Shown here: piece by piece, positions 1-6,994 of the stretch | How positions within the stretch are numbered: the stretch's first letter is position 1 | How the letters are laid out: every line of letters starts with the position of its first letter | Source: JADKCL01 sp046329055 | GTDB taxonomy: Bacteria; Bacteroidota; Bacteroidia; J057; JADKCL01 | Assembly: GCA_046329055.1 (NCBI GenBank) | Contig: JAXLVK010000014.1 | Coordinates: forward strand, 1-64,000 | Reading direction: 5' to 3' | DNA length: 64,000 nucleotides | Notes under the pieces: generated by a model | Told to the model about the DNA's origin: nothing | Databases searched by the model: none | The model's input: only the letters and a program-made list of their open reading frames with translations | Translations under genes and position numbers: made by a program

Positions 1-1
1 C

Positions 2-268
2 CTCACCCCTGCCGAGACCATGGGCGATGTGATGACGGACCTGCAAAACCGCCGGGCGATCATCTTGGGCATGGACACCGAGGGCAATTTCCAGAAGCTC
101 AATGCCAAGGTGCCGCTTGCGGAACTCTACAAGTATGCAACGAGCCTCCGCTCCATCACGCAGGGCCGTGGGGTACACAGCAATGAGTTCAGCGAGTATG
201 CACTGGTGAATGAGCAGCTCAAGGATGCGATCGTGAAGGAGCTGAAGGCCGCGACGGTGGAGGAATAG
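2..268 (+). CDS. fusA: Elongation factor G, C-terminal end (partial)
   Basis: Only the last 88 codons are in the window; the gene enters from the left edge. The visible part is the C-terminal domain V of EF-G, the GTPase that drives ribosomal translocation. It contains MGDVMTDLQNRR, the AKVPLAELYKYATSLRS segment and TQGRG, in the order seen in EF-G. The GTPase domain lies outside, so a paralogous EF-G-like copy (many Bacteroidota have more than one) cannot be excluded. A strong hairpin follows the stop codon, so this is the end of its transcript. Confidence 0.85.
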   Translation, partial: LTPAETMGDVMTDLQNRRAIILGMDTEGNFQKLNAKVPLAELYKYATSLRSITQGRGVHSNEFSEYALVNEQLKDAIVKELKAATVEE

Positions 269-286
269 ATCGATAGCAATGAACAG

Positions 287-335
287 GTAGCAGTTCTTCG
301 CACTACAGCGGTGCAGGAACTGCTACTTGCTTTTC
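287..335 (+). terminator. Rho-independent terminator after fusA
   Basis: A perfect 10-bp stem, GTAGCAGTTC at 287-296 and GAACTGCTAC at 317-326, is followed by TTGCTTTT. An inner GCAC/GTGC pairing can extend the structure. It starts 19 bp after the EF-G stop. Confidence 0.7.
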
Positions 336-369
336 CAATATCGTTGGTTTCCGGGATGCTTTTCGCGCC

Positions 370-789
370 TCAGACGGTGGCCATCACCTTAAGTTCGATC
401 GCAATCGGCGTGGGCAGGCAATTGATTTCGAGGGTCGTGCGGCACGGGGGATTCTCCGCAAAGTACTCCGCCCAAAGCTTGTTGTAAATCGGGAAGTCGT
501 CCTTCATGTTCGTGAGATAGACGGTCACGTCCACGATCTTGTCCCAGCTGCTGCCGGCCTCTTCCAAGACCGCCTTCACGTTCGCGAAGACGGAGCGGCA
601 TTGGACGGCGATGTCGTAGGAGACGATCTCGCCCTTTTCGTTCAGCTCCACGCCGGGGATTTTCTTGGTTCCCCGCTCCCTGGGGCCGATGCCGCTGAGG
701 AAGAGCAGGTTGCCCACCCGGCGGGCATGGGGATAGTGACCGACTGGCTCGGGGGCCTTCTGCGAATGCGTGACGTCTTGGTCTGCCAT
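370..789 (-). CDS. RidA-family (2-aminomuconate deaminase-like) protein
   Basis: A 139-residue member of the RidA/YjgF/UK114 family, trimeric enzymes that hydrolyse reactive enamines and imines. The segments EPVGHYPHARRVGNLLF, CRSVFANVKAVLEEAG and the C-terminal PCRTTLEI with PIAIELKV are family hallmarks; the Arg of PCRTT is the usual substrate-carboxylate ligand. The long form with RERGTKKIPGVEL resembles the 2-aminomuconate deaminase subgroup of tryptophan/kynurenine breakdown, but no other gene of that pathway is nearby, so the substrate is open. The start at 789 (MADQDV) lies 11 bp after the upstream accC stop and fits the family N-terminus. A longer frame to 828 would overlap accC. Probably co-transcribed with accC. 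Confidence 0.85.
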   Translation of the reverse strand: MADQDVTHSQKAPEPVGHYPHARRVGNLLFLSGIGPRERGTKKIPGVELNEKGEIVSYDIAVQCRSVFANVKAVLEEAGSSWDKIVDVTVYLTNMKDDFPIYNKLWAEYFAENPPCRTTLEINCLPTPIAIELKVMATV

Positions 790-800
790 ATTTCCTCGAA

Positions 801-2294
801 TCAATTGTACAATCTGTGGCGCTTCCAATTGCTCTGTGCCTGCCGGGCTGTGCCGCCGCTGCCTTGGGCGACCTCCTGACCGCTGCCCAGTACTGCCGCC
901 GCGACCATGGCCGCGACCTCGGCCTCGGCCTCGCTCAGGCTTTGGAGCAGGTACTCCGGCTTGAAATGCTTCTCCACGAACTTGGTGTCGAAGTTACCGG
1001 AGACAAATGCCTCGTGCTCCAGTACAAATTCGCAGAAGCGCAGGGTGGTCTCGAAGCCCACGATCTCGAACTCCCGGATGGCGCGGAGCATCTTGGTGAT
1101 GGCCGTGGCCCTGTCCGCCCCGTGGGCGATGAGCTTGCCGATCATGGGGTCGTAGTAAATCGGAATGTTCATGCCCTCCTCAAAACCGTCGTCGAGGCGG
1201 ATGCCGTGGCCCTGCGGCCTGCGGTACACCTCCAGCTTGCCGATGTCCGGAAGGAAGTTGTTCATGGGGTCCTCGGCATACACCCGGATTTCAATGGCGT
1301 GCCCTTGGATGCTGAGGTCCTCTTGGGTGAAGCTGAGCTTTTCGCCGCGGGCGATCTTGATCTGCTCCTTGACCAGGTCCAGGCCGGTGATCATCTCCGT
1401 GACGGGATGCTCGACCTGGAGGCGGGTGTTCATTTCCAGGAAGTAGAAATTCAGGTTTTCGTCCACGAGGAACTCGACCGTGCCGGCATTGTAGTAGTTG
1501 CAGGAGCGGGCCACGTTGACGGCGGCTTCGCCCATGCGCTTGCGGAGCTCGGGCGTGAGGACACTGGAGGGCGCCTCCTCGACCACCTTTTGGTGGCGGC
1601 GCTGGACGGAGCATTCGCGCTCGAAGAGATAGACGATGTTGCCATGGCGGTCACCCAAGACCTGGATCTCGATGTGCCGGGGCGAGCCCACGTATTTCTC
1701 GATGAAGACCGCGCCATCGCCGAAGCTGCTCACAGCCTCGCTGACCGCACGGTCCATCTGCTCCTCGAAGTCCTCGACGCGCTCCACGATGCGCATGCCC
1801 TTGCCACCGCCGCCCGCGCTCGCCTTGATCAGGATCGGAAAGCCGATCTGCTGGGCGATGGCCTTGGCAGCCGGGATGTCGCTGATGGCCTCGGCAGTCC
1901 CCGGAACAAGCGGCACGTCGAAATCCTTGACCGCAGCCTTGGCGGCGAGCTTGCTGCCCATCACGTCCATGGATTCCGGCGACGGACCGATGAAGGTGAT
2001 GCCCGCAGCCGCGACCTTGGCCGCGAAGCCGCTGTTTTCACTGAGGAAGCCGTAACCCGGATGGATGCCGTCCACGCCATGCTCAAGGCAAAGCGCGATG
2101 ATCTTGTCCGCCTGCAAATAAGACTGCGCACTGGGTGCCGGCCCCACACAGAAAGCCTCATCCGCAAAGCGGACGTGGGGCGAAAGCCGATCCGCCTCCG
2201 AATAGATGGCCACCGTGCGGATGCCCATTTCCTTTGCACTGCGCATCACCCGCAGGGCGATCTCACCCCGATTGGCAACTAGGATTTTCTTCAT
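801..2294 (-). CDS. accC: Biotin carboxylase (acetyl/propionyl-CoA carboxylase alpha chain)
   Basis: A 497-residue ATP-grasp biotin carboxylase that carboxylates biotin on a carrier protein using ATP and bicarbonate, the first step of acyl-CoA carboxylation. It opens with MKKILVANRGEIALR, followed by the glycine-rich ATP loop KASAGGGGKGM, the FIEKYV segment and the catalytic MNTRLQVEHPVTEM. The length is about 50 residues over the E. coli enzyme. The extra part is a low-complexity Ala/Gly/Gln tail ending in basic residues, with no biotinyl-lysine MKM motif, so the carrier protein is encoded elsewhere. The start at 2294 is the family start. It heads a two-gene unit with the RidA protein. Confidence 0.93.
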   Translation of the reverse strand: MKKILVANRGEIALRVMRSAKEMGIRTVAIYSEADRLSPHVRFADEAFCVGPAPSAQSYLQADKIIALCLEHGVDGIHPGYGFLSENSGFAAKVAAAGITFIGPSPESMDVMGSKLAAKAAVKDFDVPLVPGTAEAISDIPAAKAIAQQIGFPILIKASAGGGGKGMRIVERVEDFEEQMDRAVSEAVSSFGDGAVFIEKYVGSPRHIEIQVLGDRHGNIVYLFERECSVQRRHQKVVEEAPSSVLTPELRKRMGEAAVNVARSCNYYNAGTVEFLVDENLNFYFLEMNTRLQVEHPVTEMITGLDLVKEQIKIARGEKLSFTQEDLSIQGHAIEIRVYAEDPMNNFLPDIGKLEVYRRPQGHGIRLDDGFEEGMNIPIYYDPMIGKLIAHGADRATAITKMLRAIREFEIVGFETTLRFCEFVLEHEAFVSGNFDTKFVEKHFKPEYLLQSLSEAEAEVAAMVAAAVLGSGQEVAQGSGGTARQAQSNWKRHRLYN

Positions 2295-2316
2295 GCTACC
2301 TGAATTCCAAGAGCGA

Positions 2317-2324
2317 CAAACATA
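2317..2324 (-). promoter_or_regulatory. -7 promoter element for accC
   Basis: Read on the minus strand the bases are TATGTTTG, a perfect TAnnTTTG Bacteroidota -7 box, 22 bp before the accC ATG. No well-spaced -33 TTTG is seen. Confidence 0.45.
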
Positions 2325-2383
2325 CGAAAAAAGCGACAAGGCAGGGAAAAAGGAAAACTAAGGAAAGGCAGATTTAAAAAAAA

Positions 2384-2414
2384 TTGCCGAACTTTAGGGA
2401 AATGAATAACTTTG
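2384..2414 (+). promoter_or_regulatory. Promoter of the AbiEi-type antitoxin gene
   Basis: TTG at 2384-2386, a 20-bp spacer and TAACTTTG at 2407-2414 match the Bacteroidota TTTG/TAnnTTTG promoter. The -7 box ends 3 bp before the GTG at 2418, so transcription would begin at about the start codon, implying a leaderless mRNA. Confidence 0.5.
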
Positions 2415-2417
2415 GGC

Positions 2418-3158
2418 GTGGGAAGAAAAGCAGGAGAAAATAGAAGCGAGAAGGCTGCTCTTGAATGGCTGCTGGGTGGGGCGACACTGAGCAGAGAGGA
2501 GATCATTGCCGGGCTTCAAGCACGAGACCCCCAAGCAACACCCACCACACTCAATTGGCGGCTGCATGAACTCTGTCGGACCGGAACCCTGTTCCGGATT
2601 GGACGGGGGAAGTATGCTACAGCAATACGCGGCATCTACTATCCACAGGAATTGCCCGAGTTCATTGCCAAGGTTTCGGCCATCATGAAGGCACAGTTTC
2701 CCTATCTCAAGCACAGCCTGTTCCATACCAGCGAACTGACTCAGTGGATGCAGCACGTGCCTTCGCGGCATTTCACAGTGCTAGAAGTGGAGCGTGAGGT
2801 GATGGAATCTGCATTTCTTTCATTGCAGGATGCAGGGATCGAAGCCTTCCTTCGGCCGGATTCAACCATGATGACGCGGTATGTCTCTCGTGCAGAGGCG
2901 CCCGTGTTGATACAGCCACTTATTTCTGAGGCACCACTTTTGGAAGTCGATGGGATCCATTGGCCCACATTGGAGAAGATTGTTGTGGATTTGATCGCTG
3001 AGAAAGCCATCTATACTGCGTGGCAAGGTGCAGAACAGAGCCATATCCTGAGCAACATTGGGGAGCGGTTCCAGGTGAATCGGGATCGCTTGGCTCGCTA
3101 TGCATCTCGTCGCAATCGCAAGGGCATGCTTCCTGAATTGCTAACATTTTTTCAATAA
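2418..3158 (+). CDS. AbiEi-type (DUF6577-like) antitoxin
   Basis: A 246-residue protein preceding an AbiEii nucleotidyltransferase toxin. The first 70 residues (KAALEWLLGG, LSREEIIAGL, NWRLHELCRTGTLFRIGRGKYA) look like a winged helix-turn-helix with a wing ending in RGKY, as in AbiEi and related antitoxins that bind their own promoter. The C-terminal half is the all-helical/sheet region that in this family neutralises the toxin. There is no in-frame ATG at the N-terminus. TTG 2412 and GTG 2418 are the options; GTG is preferred because the -7 box covers the TTG. A stop lies in frame at 2403. The family is inferred from length, wing motif and the next gene. Confidence 0.75.
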   Translation: MGRKAGENRSEKAALEWLLGGATLSREEIIAGLQARDPQATPTTLNWRLHELCRTGTLFRIGRGKYATAIRGIYYPQELPEFIAKVSAIMKAQFPYLKHSLFHTSELTQWMQHVPSRHFTVLEVEREVMESAFLSLQDAGIEAFLRPDSTMMTRYVSRAEAPVLIQPLISEAPLLEVDGIHWPTLEKIVVDLIAEKAIYTAWQGAEQSHILSNIGERFQVNRDRLARYASRRNRKGMLPELLTFFQ

Positions 3159-3169
3159 GCCCTCTTTCA

Positions 3170-3199
3170 TGTGCAAGGTATACTATTTATTTTTGCACA
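3170..3199 (+). promoter_or_regulatory. Inverted repeat and -7 element before the toxin gene
   Basis: TGTGCAA (3170-3176) and TTGCACA (3193-3199) form a perfect 7-bp inverted repeat with a 16-bp spacer ending one base before the toxin ATG. Inside it, TATTTTTG at 3188-3195 matches TAnnTTTG. The site could be an operator for the antitoxin on an internal promoter, or a hairpin occluding the start codon. Both readings are inferences. Confidence 0.5.
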
Positions 3200-4285
3200 A
3201 TGATCATTTCACACTCAAGGTCGCTTGCTTGGATACAAGAGGCGGCCAAACTGAATCGCATTTCGGACAAGACACTGTTGGAGAAGACGATTCGGGCTCT
3301 GTCGCTGCTTGAAGGACTGGCACTTCATGGAATTGACTTCGTGTTCAAGGGTGGCACTGCGCTGATGCTCATGCTTGGATCTACTCGGCGGCTTTCGATT
3401 GACATTGACATCGTGATGGGGGCAACTGAGCCACCCAGCGAGGAGGTTCTGGCATCGATCGCATCGTTGGCGGGGTTTTCACGCGTGGAATTGCAGTCCA
3501 GAAAGCACGGAACGGCTCTCAAGAAGGCCCATTACAAGTTCTGGTACGCACCCTCTCATATCACGAATCGATCAGAGGACTATGTGTTGCTCGACATTGT
3601 GATGGAGGGGATTCACTACCCACAGATACGGCAAATCGAGATCGTATCACCGTTTTTGCAGCAAGAGGCTCAGCCAGTTCAAGTCTGGGTCCCCACTTAC
3701 GAGGGCATTCTCGGAGACAAACTCACGGCATTTGCACCGCAGACAACCGGCATTCCCTATTACAAGAACGGTGATTCCAAGAGCATGGAAATCATCAAGC
3801 AGCTTTTCGACATTGGGTGCCTCTATGACAAGGTGGAGTCACTGGAACAGGTTGCTGCGGCGTTTCGGGGACATGCTGAGGCTGCTCTTTTGCAGCGGGG
3901 ACTCACCGAATTGGACGTGGAGCATGTTCTGGAGGACATCCTTGAGACGGCTTTCTGCATTTGCCTGAGGGGTAGCCATCTTCACGAGCAGTACGCCGAG
4001 CTCCATGCTGGTGTGCAGCGCATCCAATCGTTCATCTTTTCGGAGAATTACCATCTGGAAAAGGTGATCCTTCACGCCAGCAAAGCAGCGAACCTCGCAC
4101 TCGCGATCCAAGCGAACTGCGAGACGCTGCACAGATGGACTCCCGGCTTGGCAATGGGCAATATGCTGGTGATGCAACCGGAGCGCAACAAGGTCAACAA
4201 ACTCAAAAAATCGAATCCCGAGGCGTTTTTCTACTGGTACTCGGGGCTGGGCCAAGTGGTGGAGCCTATCAGTGCCCAAGGTTGA
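3200..4285 (+). CDS. AbiEii/AbiGii-type nucleotidyltransferase toxin
   Basis: A 361-residue member of the AbiEii/MenT-like nucleotidyltransferase toxins. Members transfer nucleotides to RNA or protein targets, some to tRNA acceptor ends, and stop growth, often as phage defence. Visible motifs are FKGGTALML (residues 49-57), the metal-binding RLSIDID with Asp68 and Asp70, and GDKLTAFAPQT near residue 173. These correspond to the GG[ST]-x(9)-DxD signature and the downstream conserved Lys/Asp motif. It follows its antitoxin gene by 41 bp, a gap occupied by an inverted repeat. The start at 3200 is the first ATG after the repeat. Function as a type IV-style toxin is family knowledge; the target cannot be read from the sequence. 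Confidence 0.8.
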   Translation: MIISHSRSLAWIQEAAKLNRISDKTLLEKTIRALSLLEGLALHGIDFVFKGGTALMLMLGSTRRLSIDIDIVMGATEPPSEEVLASIASLAGFSRVELQSRKHGTALKKAHYKFWYAPSHITNRSEDYVLLDIVMEGIHYPQIRQIEIVSPFLQQEAQPVQVWVPTYEGILGDKLTAFAPQTTGIPYYKNGDSKSMEIIKQLFDIGCLYDKVESLEQVAAAFRGHAEAALLQRGLTELDVEHVLEDILETAFCICLRGSHLHEQYAELHAGVQRIQSFIFSENYHLEKVILHASKAANLALAIQANCETLHRWTPGLAMGNMLVMQPERNKVNKLKKSNPEAFFYWYSGLGQVVEPISAQG

Positions 4286-4459
4286 TCTGGCACGTTCAAT
4301 TCAAAATCAAATCTCTCATTTGCAACACCTTTTGCACGAACCCCGAGAACCGAGACGACCTGTCCCTGTGCAAGGTTGTGATTTTGCCCCGATTACAATC
4401 CTGCCCACCAATCTAGACAACCCTCCCGCCCCATCCACAGTATGAACCCGTAGAGACAA

Positions 4460-4490
4460 TTGGGATTATTGCCGAATTCTTCAAGATTTG
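4460..4490 (+). promoter_or_regulatory. Candidate promoter of the SGNH lipoprotein gene
   Basis: TTG at 4460-4462, a 20-bp spacer and AAGATTTG at 4483-4490 (one mismatch to TAnnTTTG). Only three bases separate it from the ATG at 4494, again suggesting a leaderless transcript. Confidence 0.4.
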
Positions 4491-4493
4491 TAA

Positions 4494-5267
4494 ATGCCTT
4501 TTGGAGATATGAAGATGGACCGCCTACGTCGAAAATGGTGGCTGATTGGGCTGCCGCTGTTCTTGCTCTTGATCCTCGCCTGCACGACGAGCCGCAAGCC
4601 GCTGGGCAATGAGGTGCCTGACAATGCGGACGAATGGGGCCTCACGGAGGAGCAAAAGGGCCAATTCGCCCCGGAAATTGCGCGGATGGACAGCCTGAAT
4701 GCGACGGAAAGCCGAGGCGGCATCGTCTTCACGGGGAGTTCCAGCATCCGCAAATGGGAGAGCCTGAACAATGACATGGCGCCGCTACCTGTGGCGAACC
4801 GTGGATTTGGTGGGGCGATCATCAAGCAGGTGACCTATCAGACCGGGAAATTGATCGTGCCGCTGAGCCCGAGGCTGGTGGTCTTCTACTGCGGGGAAAA
4901 CGACATCGCCAACGACAAGTACCCCGCCGAGATGCCATTGGATGACTTCAAGGCATTTGTCAGGACGATCCGGAAGCGGCTGCCTGCCCTGGGGATCATC
5001 TTCGTGAGCCTGAAACCCAGCCCCCTGCGTTGGCAATACTGGCCCAAGTTCCAGCGGACCAATGAGCTGATCCAGAACTATGTCGCCCAAGAAAACAAGA
5101 TGTGGTACGTGGATGTCTCCAAGGCGATGCTCGGCCCGAATGGTCGCCCCAAAAGCGAGCTTTTCATCAGCGATTCGCTGCACATGAGCCCCGCTGGATA
5201 TGAACTCTGGACACATCTCCTCAAGCCGGAAGTCGCCAAGCATTACGATGAGTTGAGGCAGAATTGA
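4494..5267 (+). CDS. SGNH/GDSL-family hydrolase lipoprotein
   Basis: A 257-residue secreted SGNH-fold esterase. The N-terminus has a basic start (MDRLRRKWW), a leucine-rich core and a lipobox LILAC, so it should be lipidated and exported. Catalytic blocks are present: block I TGSSSIRKW (nucleophile Ser, with the usual Asp replaced by Ser), block II GFGGA, block III GENDIAND with the oxyanion Asn, and block V DSLHMSPAG with the Asp-His pair. The family includes acetylhydrolases and rhamnogalacturonan/platelet-activating-factor-like esterases; the substrate is unknown. Starts at 4494, 4509 and 4515 are all possible. 4494 fits the promoter spacing, and 4515 gives the tidiest signal peptide. It sits just before the MBOAT/SGNH cassette and may serve it. 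Confidence 0.8.
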   Translation: MPFGDMKMDRLRRKWWLIGLPLFLLLILACTTSRKPLGNEVPDNADEWGLTEEQKGQFAPEIARMDSLNATESRGGIVFTGSSSIRKWESLNNDMAPLPVANRGFGGAIIKQVTYQTGKLIVPLSPRLVVFYCGENDIANDKYPAEMPLDDFKAFVRTIRKRLPALGIIFVSLKPSPLRWQYWPKFQRTNELIQNYVAQENKMWYVDVSKAMLGPNGRPKSELFISDSLHMSPAGYELWTHLLKPEVAKHYDELRQN

Positions 5268-5354
5268 GTCGCTGCCAGATGATTCTGGCCAGATTCCAGC
5301 CATTTGGGCGGGCGACTGTTCAAATTGTCCTACACCGCACTGGATAGATCGCGC

Positions 5355-5382
5355 TTGAGCCGGAGGATTTTTCCTAATTTCG
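5355..5382 (+). promoter_or_regulatory. Candidate promoter of the LysM-SGNH-SGNH-MBOAT cassette
   Basis: TTG at 5355-5357, a 17-bp spacer and TAATTTCG at 5375-5382 (one mismatch to TAnnTTTG). The box ends 10 bp before the ATG at 5393, and 4 bp before an in-frame GTG at 5387. Confidence 0.35.
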
Positions 5383-5392
5383 AAGCGTGGGA

Positions 5393-6994
5393 ATGCGTAC
5401 CAACCTTTCCGGAAAAATCTGGGGCTTGATCCTGGGGCTTTGGCTCTGTGGAGGAACTGGCGTTTCCGTGCAGGCGCAACCCATCACCACCGTCCATCGC
5501 AAGACCGTCCAATCCCAGCTGATGCTGCACATGGATGGTCTGGAAAGCAGCTGGGAGGTGATGAATGCCCGTGCGCATGAGGTCAGCAAGGGCATCACCA
5601 CGGCGGCACCCGTCCTGCCTGCCGACGATCAGATGGGCCGCGAGCTGCGCACGACCATGGGCGACATCCGCATCGAGATGAGTCCCAAGGTCCGGGAATT
5701 CGTGCAGCTCTTCACCCAACAGCGCCGGAGCACGACCGAGGCCATGCTGGGTGTGGCAGGCATTTACAGCCCAGTGATCGAGCGCCGCATGTCGGAGATG
5801 AACATGCCGCCGATCCTTTTCGCATTGCCGGCTGCGCTGTCCGCCTTCCACCTGCGGGCGGTTTCGGAGGATGGCTGTGCGGGGCTCTGGCAACTGAACC
5901 ACTATGTCGCTGTGAAAAATGGCCTCATGTGCAATGCCACCGTGGACGAGCGCCGCGATCTCTACAAAAGCACCAAGGCCGCCATCGCGCACCTCGCGGA
6001 TTTGTACAAACTCTACGGAGACTGGAGCCTCTCGCTCGTGGCCTATACCTGCAGCCCGGCGAGCATCGTGCGGGCGCGGCAGCGGGCAGGCATCCGGGCA
6101 GGGTTCGAGCAGATGTACCCCTTCCTGCCGGAAAACAAGCGCGATTACGTCCCGGCATTTGCAGCGGCGGCCTACGTCATGACCCATACCAAGCAGCTGG
6201 GCCTGAAGCCATTGCAGATGGAGGTGATGGCACTCCCCGACCGCATCCAACTTCAAGAGCCGCTCAAGTTCACCCACGTCGCGAACGCCCTCGGCATCCC
6301 GGAGGATCAGCTCCGCAACATGAACCCTGTCTGCCGCACGGAGGTCATCCCCGGCATCAACATGCCCGTGCAGCTCTGCCTACCCACGGGTTATGGTCAG
6401 CGGTTCAACCTGCTCAAGGACTCCATCTACCAATTGCAAATGAAGATGGATGCCGAGACGATCAAGAAGATCGAGCCGAAACCGACGGCATCCAGCGCCG
6501 AGACGCCCGAGCATCCCAAGCCCGAACCCGTCAAGCCTCCGGCACCCAAGCCCTATGCCCCGCCGACGGGCACGGTCCCCCTGACCTATACCATCAAGTC
6601 CGGCGACAATGTGGGCCTGATCGCGCAGTGGTACGCCATCCCCACCAAGAGCCTCAAGGAAATGAACAGCATGACCTCCGACCGCATCACGGCCGGGGAC
6701 AAGCTCACCATCCACGTCCCCAAAGCTGACGCCGCCCGCCTCGGAAAGATCGAGACCATGACCTTCGAGCAGAAGCAGGCGATGGTCGGGGCGACCGTTC
6801 AACCCCAACCGATGCCCAAGGCCGCCCCTGCGAATGCAGGCTACACCTTGTACACGGTCAAGCAAGGCGACAACCTCTGGCTGATTTCCAAGAAATATCC
6901 GGGCGTGACGCCTGAGGCCATCATGAACCTGAACGGGGTGGGCACCAAGCTCCAACCCGGCATGCAGCTCAAAATCCCGAAAGTCCAAAAGTGA
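5393..6994 (+). CDS. MltD-like LysM protein with a dead lytic transglycosylase domain
   Basis: A 533-residue exported protein. After a signal peptide ending near VQAQ there is an SLT/MltD-type domain (about residues 130-260), a Pro-rich linker (about 360-395) and two LysM peptidoglycan-binding modules (about 399-442, YTIKSGDNVG; about 487-530, YTVKQGDNLW). The layout is that of membrane-bound lytic transglycosylase D. The segment from MPPILFALP to GLWQL aligns without gaps to the MltD active-site region, but the catalytic Glu of the usual ES-x-F is Leu149. The later AYN-x-G motif reads AYTCSP. It should therefore bind peptidoglycan without cutting it. Its stop overlaps the GTG start of the next SGNH gene, so it heads a coupled cassette. 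An in-frame GTG at 5387 is an alternative start. Confidence 0.85.
   Translation: MRTNLSGKIWGLILGLWLCGGTGVSVQAQPITTVHRKTVQSQLMLHMDGLESSWEVMNARAHEVSKGITTAAPVLPADDQMGRELRTTMGDIRIEMSPKVREFVQLFTQQRRSTTEAMLGVAGIYSPVIERRMSEMNMPPILFALPAALSAFHLRAVSEDGCAGLWQLNHYVAVKNGLMCNATVDERRDLYKSTKAAIAHLADLYKLYGDWSLSLVAYTCSPASIVRARQRAGIRAGFEQMYPFLPENKRDYVPAFAAAAYVMTHTKQLGLKPLQMEVMALPDRIQLQEPLKFTHVANALGIPEDQLRNMNPVCRTEVIPGINMPVQLCLPTGYGQRFNLLKDSIYQLQMKMDAETIKKIEPKPTASSAETPEHPKPEPVKPPAPKPYAPPTGTVPLTYTIKSGDNVGLIAQWYAIPTKSLKEMNSMTSDRITAGDKLTIHVPKADAARLGKIETMTFEQKQAMVGATVQPQPMPKAAPANAGYTLYTVKQGDNLWLISKKYPGVTPEAIMNLNGVGTKLQPGMQLKIPKVQK

Noticed and set aside
816..2282. A 488-residue plus-strand open frame opposite biotin carboxylase, and similar long frames at 5330-6277, 7186-8781, 9237-11537, 31066-32298 and 53371-54789.
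   Set aside because: All lie opposite genes with clear domains and have no recognisable motif, signal or start context of their own.
2412..2417. TTG at 2412 as start of the antitoxin.
   Set aside because: It lies inside the likely -7 box TAACTTTG, so it would not be transcribed; GTG 2418 follows the box.
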